From contig JANDJZ010001749.1 in NCBI GenBank assembly GCA_027943245.1, positions 85,598 to 149,597 on the forward strand: a DNA stretch of 64,000 nucleotides. The letters run 5' to 3'. This DNA comes from Acanthamoeba sp. SK_2022b. Its lineage: Eukaryota > Discosea > Longamoebia > Acanthamoebidae. Every line of letters begins with the position of its first letter. Positions within the stretch are counted from its first letter, which is position 1. The notes beneath the pieces are model-generated. The model did not search any database. It worked only from the letters and a program-made list of their open reading frames with translations, and had not been told where the DNA came from. A program made the translations under genes and the position numbers. This document shows, one piece after another, positions 56,342-64,000 of this stretch.

Positions 56342-58348
56342 TCACGGCGCCGCGCGGCAAAACTCGGCTTCGAACGCTTCGCGCGGCAGCGGCCGGGCAA
56401 ACAGGAATCCTTGCCCGCTGCGAATGCCGTGCTTCAGCAGCCAGTCGCGCTGCTCGGCGTTTTCCACGCCTTCGGCCATCACCGGCAACGCCAGCACTTC
56501 AGAGATCGAGCTGACGATGCGCACCATCGCATCGTCGGCCGGCAGCCCCTGAATGAAACTGCGGTCGATTTTAATCAGGTCAATCGGCAGGGATTTCAAG
56601 CGGTTCAGGTACTCCAGGCTGGAGTAGCCCATCCCGAAGTCGTCCAGCGCGATCGACAATCCCAGATCGTGCAGCTCACGCAGCAGCGCCAGCGCACGGT
56701 CGAGATCGTCGATGCGTACCGTCTCGGTGATCTCCAGCAGCAGCTTGCGCGGATCGATCCGATACTGCGCCAGCAGGTTTTTCAGATGCGGAACGAACGC
56801 CTCATCCTGCATCTGAATACCGGAAACGTTGACCGCCAGCGGCAGCTCAATGCCGCGTTGCTGCCAGTCCGCCAGGATACGGCAGGACTCTTCCAGCACC
56901 CAGTTGCCGAGGGGCACGATCACGCCCAGCTCTTCCGCGAGCGGGATAACGTCGGCCGGCAGGGTATAGCTGCCGTCATACTGCTGCCAACGCAGCAACG
57001 CTTCGGCGCCGATCACCTCGTTGGACTGCATGTCGATCTGCGGCTGCAGGAACAGCGTAAAATGCCGCTGTTCGATGCCGTGCAAGATCTCGCTCTCCTG
57101 CGTCAGCCGCTTTTGCGTGCGTTCCGTCAGGCTGGGTTCGAAGAACAGGATCTGATTTTTTCCTTCGCGGTGCGCGGACATCATCGCCGAGGTGGCGCTG
57201 CGCAGCAGCTGTTCCGCACTTTCCCCCTGATTGAGGTAGTGCGCGATGCCGATGCTGGCGTTGGGCCGCAGCGCCAGCCCCTCCAGCGTCAACGGCGCGT
57301 TGATCTCCGCCATGATGCGCCGCGCCAGCTGCATGGCGTGGAACGGCCGCTCGGTGCCCTTGGCCAGGATGGCGAATTCGGTATTGCTCAGCTGCGCCAG
57401 CACGCCGTTTTCGTCGATGCAGCCGCGCAGCTTCTTCGCCAGCGCCAACAGCAACGCTTCACGCATCGCCGGGCTCATCACGCCCGAGGCCTCATGCAGC
57501 GTCTCGATGCCGATCACCAGCAGGTTAAAACGCTCGGGGCGCAGGCTGGAAGCGATATGCTGTTCCAGCAACGCGTTCAGCAACGCCGGATTCGGCAGTT
57601 CGGTCACCGGATGGCGGGTGCTGAGGCGGCTCATGTCGGCATGCGCCTTGGCCAGCGTCTGTTGATTGCGGTTGTAGTTGCGCACCAACAGGCCGAGCTC
57701 GTCGTCCTGGTGCAGCGCCGGCAGCATCAGCTGGTGATAGGGCGCTTCGTCCTGCGAGATGTTTTCCAGCTCCTTGGCCATCGCGCGCAGCGGATGCACC
57801 ATCAGCCGGTTCATGCACCAGGTGATGGCCACCGACAGGATCAGCGCCAGCAGCAGGTAGGTCGACAACATGGTCGACAAAATACTGAGGATAAACTGGT
57901 ACATGCGGAACGAGTCGGCCTGCAGCACCAGATAGGCCAGCGGCTGCTGGTTAGCCGGCACCCGCTCCAGCGAATAGAGCGGTACGGAAATTTGGATCGG
58001 CAATTCAAACAGCCGGGCGATCAGCGTCGGCACCGGCCTCTCAGGCGGGAAATTGGCGTGCAGCGCCTGAAACTCGTTCGGCAAGACGATATCCGCCCGG
58101 CTCAAAATGCCGACCGGCAGCAGCGTATTCAGCACCTTTTTGGCTTCCGGCACGTCCATGCGCAGCACCGCTTCCGCCAACGGCTGGCGCACGGAATGAG
58201 CGATATTCTCCAGTTGCTGGGCGTAGTCATCCCTGCGCTGCTGCACAAAGTGGAATAACTGGATCACGATAAAGATACAGATCGTGACCAGTGCCACGCC
58301 GGACACCGTCGCCATCTGCTTAATCGTTAACGAACGCCTGACCCGCAA
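56342..58348 (-). CDS. yhjK: c-di-GMP phosphodiesterase YhjK/HmsP-like (EAL active, GGDEF degenerate)
   Basis: A 668-residue inner-membrane protein: transmembrane segments near 13-35 and 152-178 around a periplasmic sensor, a HAMP-like linker (about 178-232), a GGDEF-like domain (about 240-405) and an EAL domain (about 413-660). The GGDEF site reads SNTEF (321-325), so cyclase activity is unlikely. The EAL domain keeps EAL (449-451), NVSG, the Glu of EITET, DDFGMGY (569-575), Lys593, Glu626 and Gln646, so hydrolysis of c-di-GMP is likely. TTG starts the frame behind GGAG. It lies next to the c-di-GMP-controlled bcs genes. Confidence 0.93.
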   Translation of the reverse strand: MRVRRSLTIKQMATVSGVALVTICIFIVIQLFHFVQQRRDDYAQQLENIAHSVRQPLAEAVLRMDVPEAKKVLNTLLPVGILSRADIVLPNEFQALHANFPPERPVPTLIARLFELPIQISVPLYSLERVPANQQPLAYLVLQADSFRMYQFILSILSTMLSTYLLLALILSVAITWCMNRLMVHPLRAMAKELENISQDEAPYHQLMLPALHQDDELGLLVRNYNRNQQTLAKAHADMSRLSTRHPVTELPNPALLNALLEQHIASSLRPERFNLLVIGIETLHEASGVMSPAMREALLLALAKKLRGCIDENGVLAQLSNTEFAILAKGTERPFHAMQLARRIMAEINAPLTLEGLALRPNASIGIAHYLNQGESAEQLLRSATSAMMSAHREGKNQILFFEPSLTERTQKRLTQESEILHGIEQRHFTLFLQPQIDMQSNEVIGAEALLRWQQYDGSYTLPADVIPLAEELGVIVPLGNWVLEESCRILADWQQRGIELPLAVNVSGIQMQDEAFVPHLKNLLAQYRIDPRKLLLEITETVRIDDLDRALALLRELHDLGLSIALDDFGMGYSSLEYLNRLKSLPIDLIKIDRSFIQGLPADDAMVRIVSSISEVLALPVMAEGVENAEQRDWLLKHGIRSGQGFLFARPLPREAFEAEFCRAAP

Positions 58349-58377
58349 ACCTGCTCTCCGTGAAATCGGGCTGAAAC

Positions 58378-58406
58378 AAAAAAGGGGCTGACTCTCACCC
58401 GCCCCC
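58378..58406 (-). terminator. Putative terminator of the bcs operon
   Basis: GGGGC and GCCCC arms around a 12-nt loop, followed by TTTTTT on the minus strand. It lies about 170 bases past bcsC and just before yhjK, so it would separate the two transcripts. Confidence 0.6.
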
Positions 58407-58576
58407 TCGAACCGGGCTGAGTATACTCGATCATCGGCTGTTTTAATCTGGCTATGCCGCAGGCAAAGCCAAGAAAATCGCGGGTTTCAGTCTTTTCCTA
58501 AAGCGAACAAACGCGACCCGGACACAGGGTAACAAAACTCCCCGGTGTCCGACACTCCGAATCTTTCCCCTCCCGG

Positions 58577-61500
58577 TTACTTGAAGTCGGCGTAAGGCGT
58601 CAGCGGTTGCGGCGGCAAATCGAGATCTCCCTGCCAGCCGGCCAGGGAATAACGCAGATAAATCAACGCGTGGCTCGGCGTATAGTCCTTCGCCTGCTGA
58701 ATGTCGATGCCGGCGCCGAGCGTCCAGTGCGAACTGAGGCGGCGTTCGACGATCGCCCGCAGCGTATAACCGACGCCGCTCGAGGCGCTGCCGTCCTCGA
58801 CGGCGAACTTATCGGGCAGTGAATCGGGGATCAGCCCCTGCAGCGGATAGCGGCGCTGGCTGTCGGTCTTCGAATGGGACAGCGAAACCGAACCGCCCAG
58901 CTCCCACGACCAGTTCTCGGTGCGCTGGCGATAGTTGACCGGCAGCGACAGCGACAGATATTGCTGCGGGCTGTAATAGCCGCCCTGCCCCAGCGAATAG
59001 CCGCTCAAATCTTTCTGGTAGTGCCACAGCATGGTATTGAGCCCGACGCTCAGACGGCGATTGTCTTCGTTGATCAGCTTGTAGTAGTAGCCGGCCATCA
59101 ACCGCTGCCGCTGGTTGTCCGCCACGTTCTTGCCGGTAATCTGGTGCGCGCTGAGATCGGCCCACACGCCGTTCGCCTCGCCGCGATCGTAGCTCGCGCT
59201 CAGGCTGACGCCGGTGGCGCGCACGCCGCCCCAGGTGGTGCCGGTGTTCGGATCTTTGGCGCCGCCGAACGCCAGCAGCGAGCTGGAGATCGGCCGCCGC
59301 GAGGCCGCCAGCGTCCAACCGATGTGGTTCCAGTCGCCGCTGTAGGCCAGGCCGCCGGTCCAGTCGACCACCTCAAAGCCCATCGGCGTCGTGCCGATGT
59401 CGGCGGCCCAGCGGTCGTTTTTCCAGCCGGCCGCCACGCTGGTGCCGGTGGTTTTCTGGTGTTCATCGCCGCGGCACCCTTGCGTATTGCAGGTGCCGAA
59501 GGTCTCGTAGTACTTGCCGCTGCCGTCGGTCGAGAAGCGGCCGGCGTCCAGCTGCACGGTGTCGGTGCGCAAGAAGGCGCGCCCGTCATAGAGCGGCATG
59601 TCCACCTGCAGCATGGTGTCGTGCGCGTTGAAGTCGGAAATGCCGCCGGTGCCGCTCGAGCGCCAGTAATCGTGATCGAGCGTGACGTTCACGTCTTGCT
59701 GCCGATACAGATCCGCGGCGTCGGAACGGATGCCGCGTTTCAGCCAGTCGTCGCTCGGGTTATTGCGCGTCAAATAGGTGTAGCTGTCATTGTCCTGCGG
59801 CAGCGTCGGCGTGATGCCGCCGGCTACCATCGCCTGGCGGTAATCCTGCTGTGCTCGCTCAGGCTGTTGCTGAGCCCTTTCCAGCCGGGCGGCGTCGCGG
59901 TAGATCAGCGCCTTGGTCTGCCCCACGGGCTCCGAAGCCGCCGCCGTTTTCAGTCGGTCGAAGATAGCTTCGGCCTGCTGCGGATCGCCGACCGCGCCCC
60001 AGGCATTGGCGACCCGCCGTTGGCTATTGAGCGAAGCGTCTTGCGGCTGCGGTTCGGTTTTCAGCCGCTGGCGCGCCGCGTCCAGATCCCCTTGCGCGAC
60101 ATAGGCTTCGATCTCGCCCAGTTGCGCATCCGGGTTGTTCGGTTCGCGCCGTTTCACCCGCTGATAATCCTCCAGCGCCGCCGCATACTCCCCGCGCGCC
60201 AGCGCCCAGTCGGCCAGCAGTAAATCGATGCGGGTGTCCGCCGGCTGCCGGCGCAGATAGGCTTCCGCCGCCGGTTCGTCGCCGGCCGCCCGCAGCCGTT
60301 CGGCCTGTGCGATCACCGCCTGCATTTTCAGCCGCTGCGCCAGTTCGCGCATGTTATCGTTCCACTGCGCCACAGGCAGCGTATTGAGCTGCGCCAGCGC
60401 CTGGTCGTCGCGATCGCTGCCGGAAAGGTAGAGCGCATAGGCATAGGCCAACTGCGGATTGACGCGCTGACGCTGCGCCAGCTGCCGGAACAGAGCGTCC
60501 GCCTGCTGCGGCTGCCCGGCCTGACGCAGCGCCTGCGCGTAGCGATAGGTCAGCCAGACATCGTCGGGATCCATCGGCTGAGCGCGGCGATAGATTTCCG
60601 CCGCCTGCTGCCACTGCTGCTGCGCCGCCAGCGCCTCCGCCTGCTGTTTCAACATATCGAGCCGCAGCCCGTCGAGGGTGCTACGCAGCTTGGCCTGTTG
60701 GCTGCGCGGCAGGCCGTTGAGGTAGGCCAGCGCTTTTTCCGGCGACTGCCGTTGATAGAGATTCACCAGGCCGCGCAGCGCGCTGCCGTTGCCGGGGTCG
60801 CGCCGCAGCGCCTGCTGATAAAATCCTTCCGCCGCGGCGTCATCCTTGCTCGCCACCGCCACATCGCCCAGGCCGATAAACGCATCGCCGTCGCTGTCGT
60901 CGAGCTGGCGCGCCTGCTGGTATTTCTTCCTGGCCAGCGCGAGATTGCCGGCCTTCAGCGCCTTGTCGCCTTCGTCGATCGCCAGCCAGTAGCTGGTGCT
61001 CTTGATCAGGCTTTGCCACTTGCCGCTGTCGTAGCCGTTCTTGTCGGCGGCCAGCGCCTGGCGGAACAGTTTCAGCGCCTGCGGGCGGTTGCCGGCGCGC
61101 GAATAGGCCTGGCCGAGCGCGCCCAGCACCTCGGCGTCGTTCGGCGCCGCCGCCAACGCTTTTTGCAACTCCGGAATGGCCGCCCGGCTGCCGCCTTTAT
61201 CCACCTGCGCCAGGCCGCGTACCCGTGCCTGATACGCCGGATCGGCCAACAGTTTCTGCTGTCTGGCCAGCTCTTCGCGGGCGCTGGTCGCCTGATCGCC
61301 GGTGTCGAACACGCCGAGGAAGCGGTTGAGCGCCGCCACGCTTTGCGCGCTGACCGGCATCGCTTTGACCTTGTCCAGCCACAGATCGGCGGCATCGCCG
61401 CGCCCGGCCGGATCGGCGGCGATCTTCTGCAGCAGCTCATAGGCCTGCGCGTCCTGGTTCTGACTGAACAGCATGCGCGCCAGCGACATACGCAGCGCCA

Positions 61501-62050
61501 TGTTGCCGGAATATTGCTGATCCAGCGCCTGCAGCTGCTTCAACGCCTTCGCCTCCTGCCCCGGCAAACGCGCCACCAGCCGCCAATATTCCACCGCCAG
61601 ATCGAGCGTCGGCGGCTCGCCGTGGAACAGCGCATCGTACTGCGCCTTGGCCTCCGGCAACCGACCGGCAGTCGCCATCAGGCGGGCCTGCTGCAGCTTT
61701 TGCCGGGTTTCCGGCTGCGTCAGCAGCATGTTCATTTGCGCCTGGCGATAGGCGCTGGACTGCGGCGCGAGGGTTTTCAGCTTGTCCAACTGTTGCTGCG
61801 CCAGCGCCATGTTGCCCTGCCGCAGCGCCAAACGCATGCGCGCGGCGATCACGTCCGGGTTGTTCGGATCCATCAGCTCGAGCCGGTACAGCGACTGGCG
61901 CACCAGATCGTCCTTGTTGCCGGCCTCGCCAATACGCACCTGCTCCAGCAGCCACTGCTCCGGGGCCACAGCCTCCGCGGCGCGTGCCTGTGGCAACATC
62001 GCCAGGCTCAGCGGAATCAAATTCAGCCAGTTTATTTTGAAGTTGTGCAT
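58577..62050 (-). CDS. bcsC: Cellulose export outer-membrane protein BcsC
   Basis: Exports cellulose through the outer membrane. A signal peptide (cleavage near residue 24, ARA) leads into a long Ala/Gln/Leu-rich array of tetratricopeptide repeats (roughly residues 30-780) that spans the periplasm. A C-terminal beta-barrel follows (about 800-1157), rich in aromatic-alternating strands and ending DLPPQPLTPYADFK. ATG 62050 gives 1157 residues, the E. coli length; it overlaps the bcsZ end by 19 bases and has GGGACGG upstream. It acts with BcsA/BcsB and BcsZ. Confidence 0.96.
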   Translation of the reverse strand: MHNFKINWLNLIPLSLAMLPQARAAEAVAPEQWLLEQVRIGEAGNKDDLVRQSLYRLELMDPNNPDVIAARMRLALRQGNMALAQQQLDKLKTLAPQSSAYRQAQMNMLLTQPETRQKLQQARLMATAGRLPEAKAQYDALFHGEPPTLDLAVEYWRLVARLPGQEAKALKQLQALDQQYSGNMALRMSLARMLFSQNQDAQAYELLQKIAADPAGRGDAADLWLDKVKAMPVSAQSVAALNRFLGVFDTGDQATSAREELARQQKLLADPAYQARVRGLAQVDKGGSRAAIPELQKALAAAPNDAEVLGALGQAYSRAGNRPQALKLFRQALAADKNGYDSGKWQSLIKSTSYWLAIDEGDKALKAGNLALARKKYQQARQLDDSDGDAFIGLGDVAVASKDDAAAEGFYQQALRRDPGNGSALRGLVNLYQRQSPEKALAYLNGLPRSQQAKLRSTLDGLRLDMLKQQAEALAAQQQWQQAAEIYRRAQPMDPDDVWLTYRYAQALRQAGQPQQADALFRQLAQRQRVNPQLAYAYALYLSGSDRDDQALAQLNTLPVAQWNDNMRELAQRLKMQAVIAQAERLRAAGDEPAAEAYLRRQPADTRIDLLLADWALARGEYAAALEDYQRVKRREPNNPDAQLGEIEAYVAQGDLDAARQRLKTEPQPQDASLNSQRRVANAWGAVGDPQQAEAIFDRLKTAAASEPVGQTKALIYRDAARLERAQQQPERAQQDYRQAMVAGGITPTLPQDNDSYTYLTRNNPSDDWLKRGIRSDAADLYRQQDVNVTLDHDYWRSSGTGGISDFNAHDTMLQVDMPLYDGRAFLRTDTVQLDAGRFSTDGSGKYYETFGTCNTQGCRGDEHQKTTGTSVAAGWKNDRWAADIGTTPMGFEVVDWTGGLAYSGDWNHIGWTLAASRRPISSSLLAFGGAKDPNTGTTWGGVRATGVSLSASYDRGEANGVWADLSAHQITGKNVADNQRQRLMAGYYYKLINEDNRRLSVGLNTMLWHYQKDLSGYSLGQGGYYSPQQYLSLSLPVNYRQRTENWSWELGGSVSLSHSKTDSQRRYPLQGLIPDSLPDKFAVEDGSASSGVGYTLRAIVERRLSSHWTLGAGIDIQQAKDYTPSHALIYLRYSLAGWQGDLDLPPQPLTPYADFK

Positions 62051-63135
62051 TGGCCGTCCCACGAGGGTTGCAATTCACCCTGACGATTAAAGCGATAACG
62101 TTGTTGATCCCACCCCTGACCGAACAGCGTCAGCGAGGCGCTGAAATAGGCGTCGTCACCCGGCGGATGTTCGCTGATGCGTTGCCGCTGTGTCGTCAGC
62201 GCCTCGGCCTGCGTCGCCAACATCGGCAGCATCGAGGCAGAAAAGCCGATCGGGCCGGTGCCGGTGGTTTTGCCGCTGGCGGTATCGGTTTTTTCCGGCG
62301 GCACGCCCTGTTTGGCGGTGAGCTGCGCCATCGGCTGGAAGCGTTCGAGCAGCGCCGCCTTGTGCTCATCGTCGTCCGCCAGCATGCCGGCCCACAGATA
62401 AACCCGAATGGCGTCGTAGCTGCCGACGTTCGGCTTGACGGTATCCGGCTGCCAGCCGGCACCGACCCGCCACACCACCCAGTCCGGTGAGAAGCCGTGC
62501 GGCGCGGTGTCCAGCCACAGCCGCTGATTGACCTGGCGCATCGCGCGCCACGGGCCGTTCAGCGCCGCAAAACGCGCCAGCAGCTGCGGCGGCAGGTAGC
62601 TGGGGTTCAGCCGCCAGCGATCTTCCGCCACGAACCCGACTTTGCCCGGCAACAGCATCAGGCCCAGGCCGGGAATGTCGGCCACTTCCTCACGGCCGAT
62701 GCGTTGCAGCAGCAGCGTCCCCAGGGTTTGATAACGCCGGCTTTTCCACAGGCGGCCGGCTTCGAGCAGGTTGTAAGCTATCCACAGATCGGCATCCGAC
62801 GCTGAGTTGGCGTCCAGCACCTTCCACTGCTTGTCGTCGCTCTCGCCCCACAGCCAGGCGGGCAAACGGGCGCTGAGATCGCCCGCCGCCAGGTTGTTCT
62901 CCGTCCAGGCCAGCAGCCGATCGAAGGTCGGCCGGTCGTTGGCCACCAGGGCGAAGAACAGGCCGTAACTCTGTCCCTCTGAGGTGGTGATTTTGTTCGG
63001 GCTGCTCGGATCGATCACCCGCCCCTGCGGGCTGATGTAGTACTGCTTGTACTGTTGCCAGCCCGGCCACTCGCAGGCCGCCGCCGCGCTGAACGCGCAC
63101 AGCAGCAGCATGCCGAGCGACAGGCGTTGCAGCAT
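62032..63135 (-). CDS. bcsZ: Periplasmic endo-1,4-beta-glucanase BcsZ
   Basis: Glycoside hydrolase family 8 cellulase that trims cellulose in the periplasm during synthesis. The signal peptide ends near AAA-CEW (residue 20). The catalytic acid is Glu53 in TTSEGQSYG and the base is Asp241 in GSYDAIRVYLW. ATG 63135 gives 367 residues, against 368 in E. coli; GTG 63144 and TTG 63153 upstream are possible and would bring the start close to or overlapping the bcsB stop. It lies between bcsB and bcsC. Confidence 0.95.
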   Translation of the reverse strand: MLQRLSLGMLLLCAFSAAAACEWPGWQQYKQYYISPQGRVIDPSSPNKITTSEGQSYGLFFALVANDRPTFDRLLAWTENNLAAGDLSARLPAWLWGESDDKQWKVLDANSASDADLWIAYNLLEAGRLWKSRRYQTLGTLLLQRIGREEVADIPGLGLMLLPGKVGFVAEDRWRLNPSYLPPQLLARFAALNGPWRAMRQVNQRLWLDTAPHGFSPDWVVWRVGAGWQPDTVKPNVGSYDAIRVYLWAGMLADDDEHKAALLERFQPMAQLTAKQGVPPEKTDTASGKTTGTGPIGFSASMLPMLATQAEALTTQRQRISEHPPGDDAYFSASLTLFGQGWDQQRYRFNRQGELQPSWDGQCTTSK

Positions 63136-63149
63136 CGCGCTCACCGCCG

Positions 63150-64000
63150 TCAATCCCGATCTTCAGGCGCCAGACGACGCCGGCTGAAGGCCTTCAGGCC
63201 GCGCCACAGCATCAGCCCCAGGATCACCACCAGCACTACCGCGATCACCGCCAGCAGCACCGGATGGGTGGAGAGGGCATACCACAGCCGCTCCCACCAC
63301 GGCAGGTGGCCGACATAGTAAATATCGCCGACGCGCAGGCTATTGACCCCCGATTCGCGGATCACCGCCACCGAGCCGAACACCGCGGCGCGCTTGCCGC
63401 TGTCCAGCAGGGCGTCGTTCAGCAGCTCATAGCCGCGCGGGCTGTCCGCCAGCAGCGCCACGATGCTGCGCTGGTCGTTGAACGGCGACTGCACGCCGAT
63501 GATCGCCGACATCGCCCCCTCGGAGCTGACGCTGGTCTTGCTGTCCGGTTTGGTATCTTCCGCCAGCACTTCCGCGCTGGGCAGCGGCGGCTGCCGCGTC
63601 GGCTGTTTCACCCAGCTTTGGGTCGCGTCCACCAGCAGGCTGATTTTCTTGTCGTCGCGCAGTTCCGGCGGGATGGTGCCGACCATCAGGATATCGTCGT
63701 CGCGATCCTTGGCCTGCGACCAGTCGTCGCTGAGCGTGAAGGCCAGCGCCGGGTAGCCGGTTTGCGCGCCGATCACCCCCAGCGCGTTCAGCAGCGCGCT
63801 GACCTGCGCCGGCTGCGGTTTCTGGTTCACCAACACCAGCGTTTGCGACAGATCCGCCAGACGGCTGAACGGGAAGCCGGCGTTGGCGAAGGCGCGCAGG
63901 TCCGGCATCGCCATAAAGTGGCGGTAGCCGGAGAAATCGATGGTGGACGCACCGTCGATCACCGCGTGGTTTTGCGTGAAGGAGTAGGTTTCGCAGCGCC
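63150..64000 (-). CDS. bcsB: Cellulose synthase regulatory subunit BcsB (5' part cut by window edge)
   Basis: The C-terminal ~283 residues of the periplasmic, membrane-anchored partner of the BcsA synthase; the frame is open to the window edge. It reads SFTQNHAVIDGASTIDFSGY and LRAFANAGFPFSRLADL, typical of BcsB carbohydrate-binding/flavodoxin-like modules. It ends with a single transmembrane anchor (LLAVIAVVLVVILGLMLW, near the C-terminus) and a basic tail. It lies directly upstream of bcsZ. bcsA would be expected beyond position 64000. Confidence 0.95.
   Translation of the reverse strand, partial: RCETYSFTQNHAVIDGASTIDFSGYRHFMAMPDLRAFANAGFPFSRLADLSQTLVLVNQKPQPAQVSALLNALGVIGAQTGYPALAFTLSDDWSQAKDRDDDILMVGTIPPELRDDKKISLLVDATQSWVKQPTRQPPLPSAEVLAEDTKPDSKTSVSSEGAMSAIIGVQSPFNDQRSIVALLADSPRGYELLNDALLDSGKRAAVFGSVAVIRESGVNSLRVGDIYYVGHLPWWERLWYALSTHPVLLAVIAVVLVVILGLMLWRGLKAFSRRRLAPEDRD

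Noticed and set aside
56411..58258. 615-residue plus-strand open frame opposite yhjK
   Set aside because: Antisense shadow; Gln/Arg/His-rich and without a domain.

Overview
This window is chromosomal DNA of a GC-rich enterobacterium, most like Serratia (inferred from protein resemblance, base composition and gene content; no database search was possible). Nearly every gene is a recognisable Enterobacterales housekeeping gene. The order joins three blocks that are separate in E. coli K-12: glpA/glpT-glpQ (1-3915); the yigL-to-ppiC block (4132-52993); and yhjJ-dctA-yhjK-bcsCZB (53019-64000).

Layout. 1-3915: divergent glycerol-3-phosphate genes, glpA against glpT-glpQ, around a regulatory region with a near-consensus CRP site. 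4132-11808: lipid, efflux and repair genes (yigL, pldB, rhtB, rhtC, recQ, pldA, yigI, rarD). 11894-13964: an AT-richer two-gene cassette, an ABC/AAA-type ATPase plus an HNH protein, resembling a Septu (PtuAB) anti-phage system without a retron reverse transcriptase. 14093-22084: corA with its corL leader peptide, a WbuC-like cupin, the uvrD-yigB-xerC-yigA-dapF-lptM cluster and cyaY. 22121-29015: cyaA diverging from hemCDXY. 29086-30373: the small RNA glmZ with a sigma-54 promoter and GlrR-type boxes, then a four-tRNA operon (Arg-His-Leu-Pro), with a duplicated tRNA-Pro 3' end and terminator. 30509-45196: yifK and the complete 12-gene enterobacterial common antigen (ECA) cluster from wecA to wecG. 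45493-52993: rho, trxA, rhlB, gppA, rep and ppiC. 53019-64000: yhjJ, dctA, yhjK (a c-di-GMP phosphodiesterase) and the 3' part of the cellulose operon (bcsB partial, bcsZ, bcsC).

How the genes work together. GlpT imports glycerol-3-phosphate, periplasmic GlpQ releases it from diesters, and GlpA oxidises it anaerobically. The wec/rff genes make UDP-ManNAcA and TDP-Fuc4NAc, assemble lipid III, flip it and polymerise it. HemC/HemD make uroporphyrinogen III. BcsB/BcsZ/BcsC export and trim cellulose, and the neighbouring phosphodiesterase YhjK probably tunes the c-di-GMP that drives it. RecQ, UvrD, Rep and XerC serve DNA repair, replication and chromosome-dimer resolution.

Most noteworthy: the Septu-like cassette; an ~86-nt two-hairpin element present twice (3948-4034, and inverted at 50474-50559), each time between convergent genes; the partial tRNA-Pro duplication; and the glmZ control region. 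No prophage, insertion sequence, CRISPR array or rRNA was seen. Everything in the window except the Septu-like pair and the repeats looks like conserved core genome.
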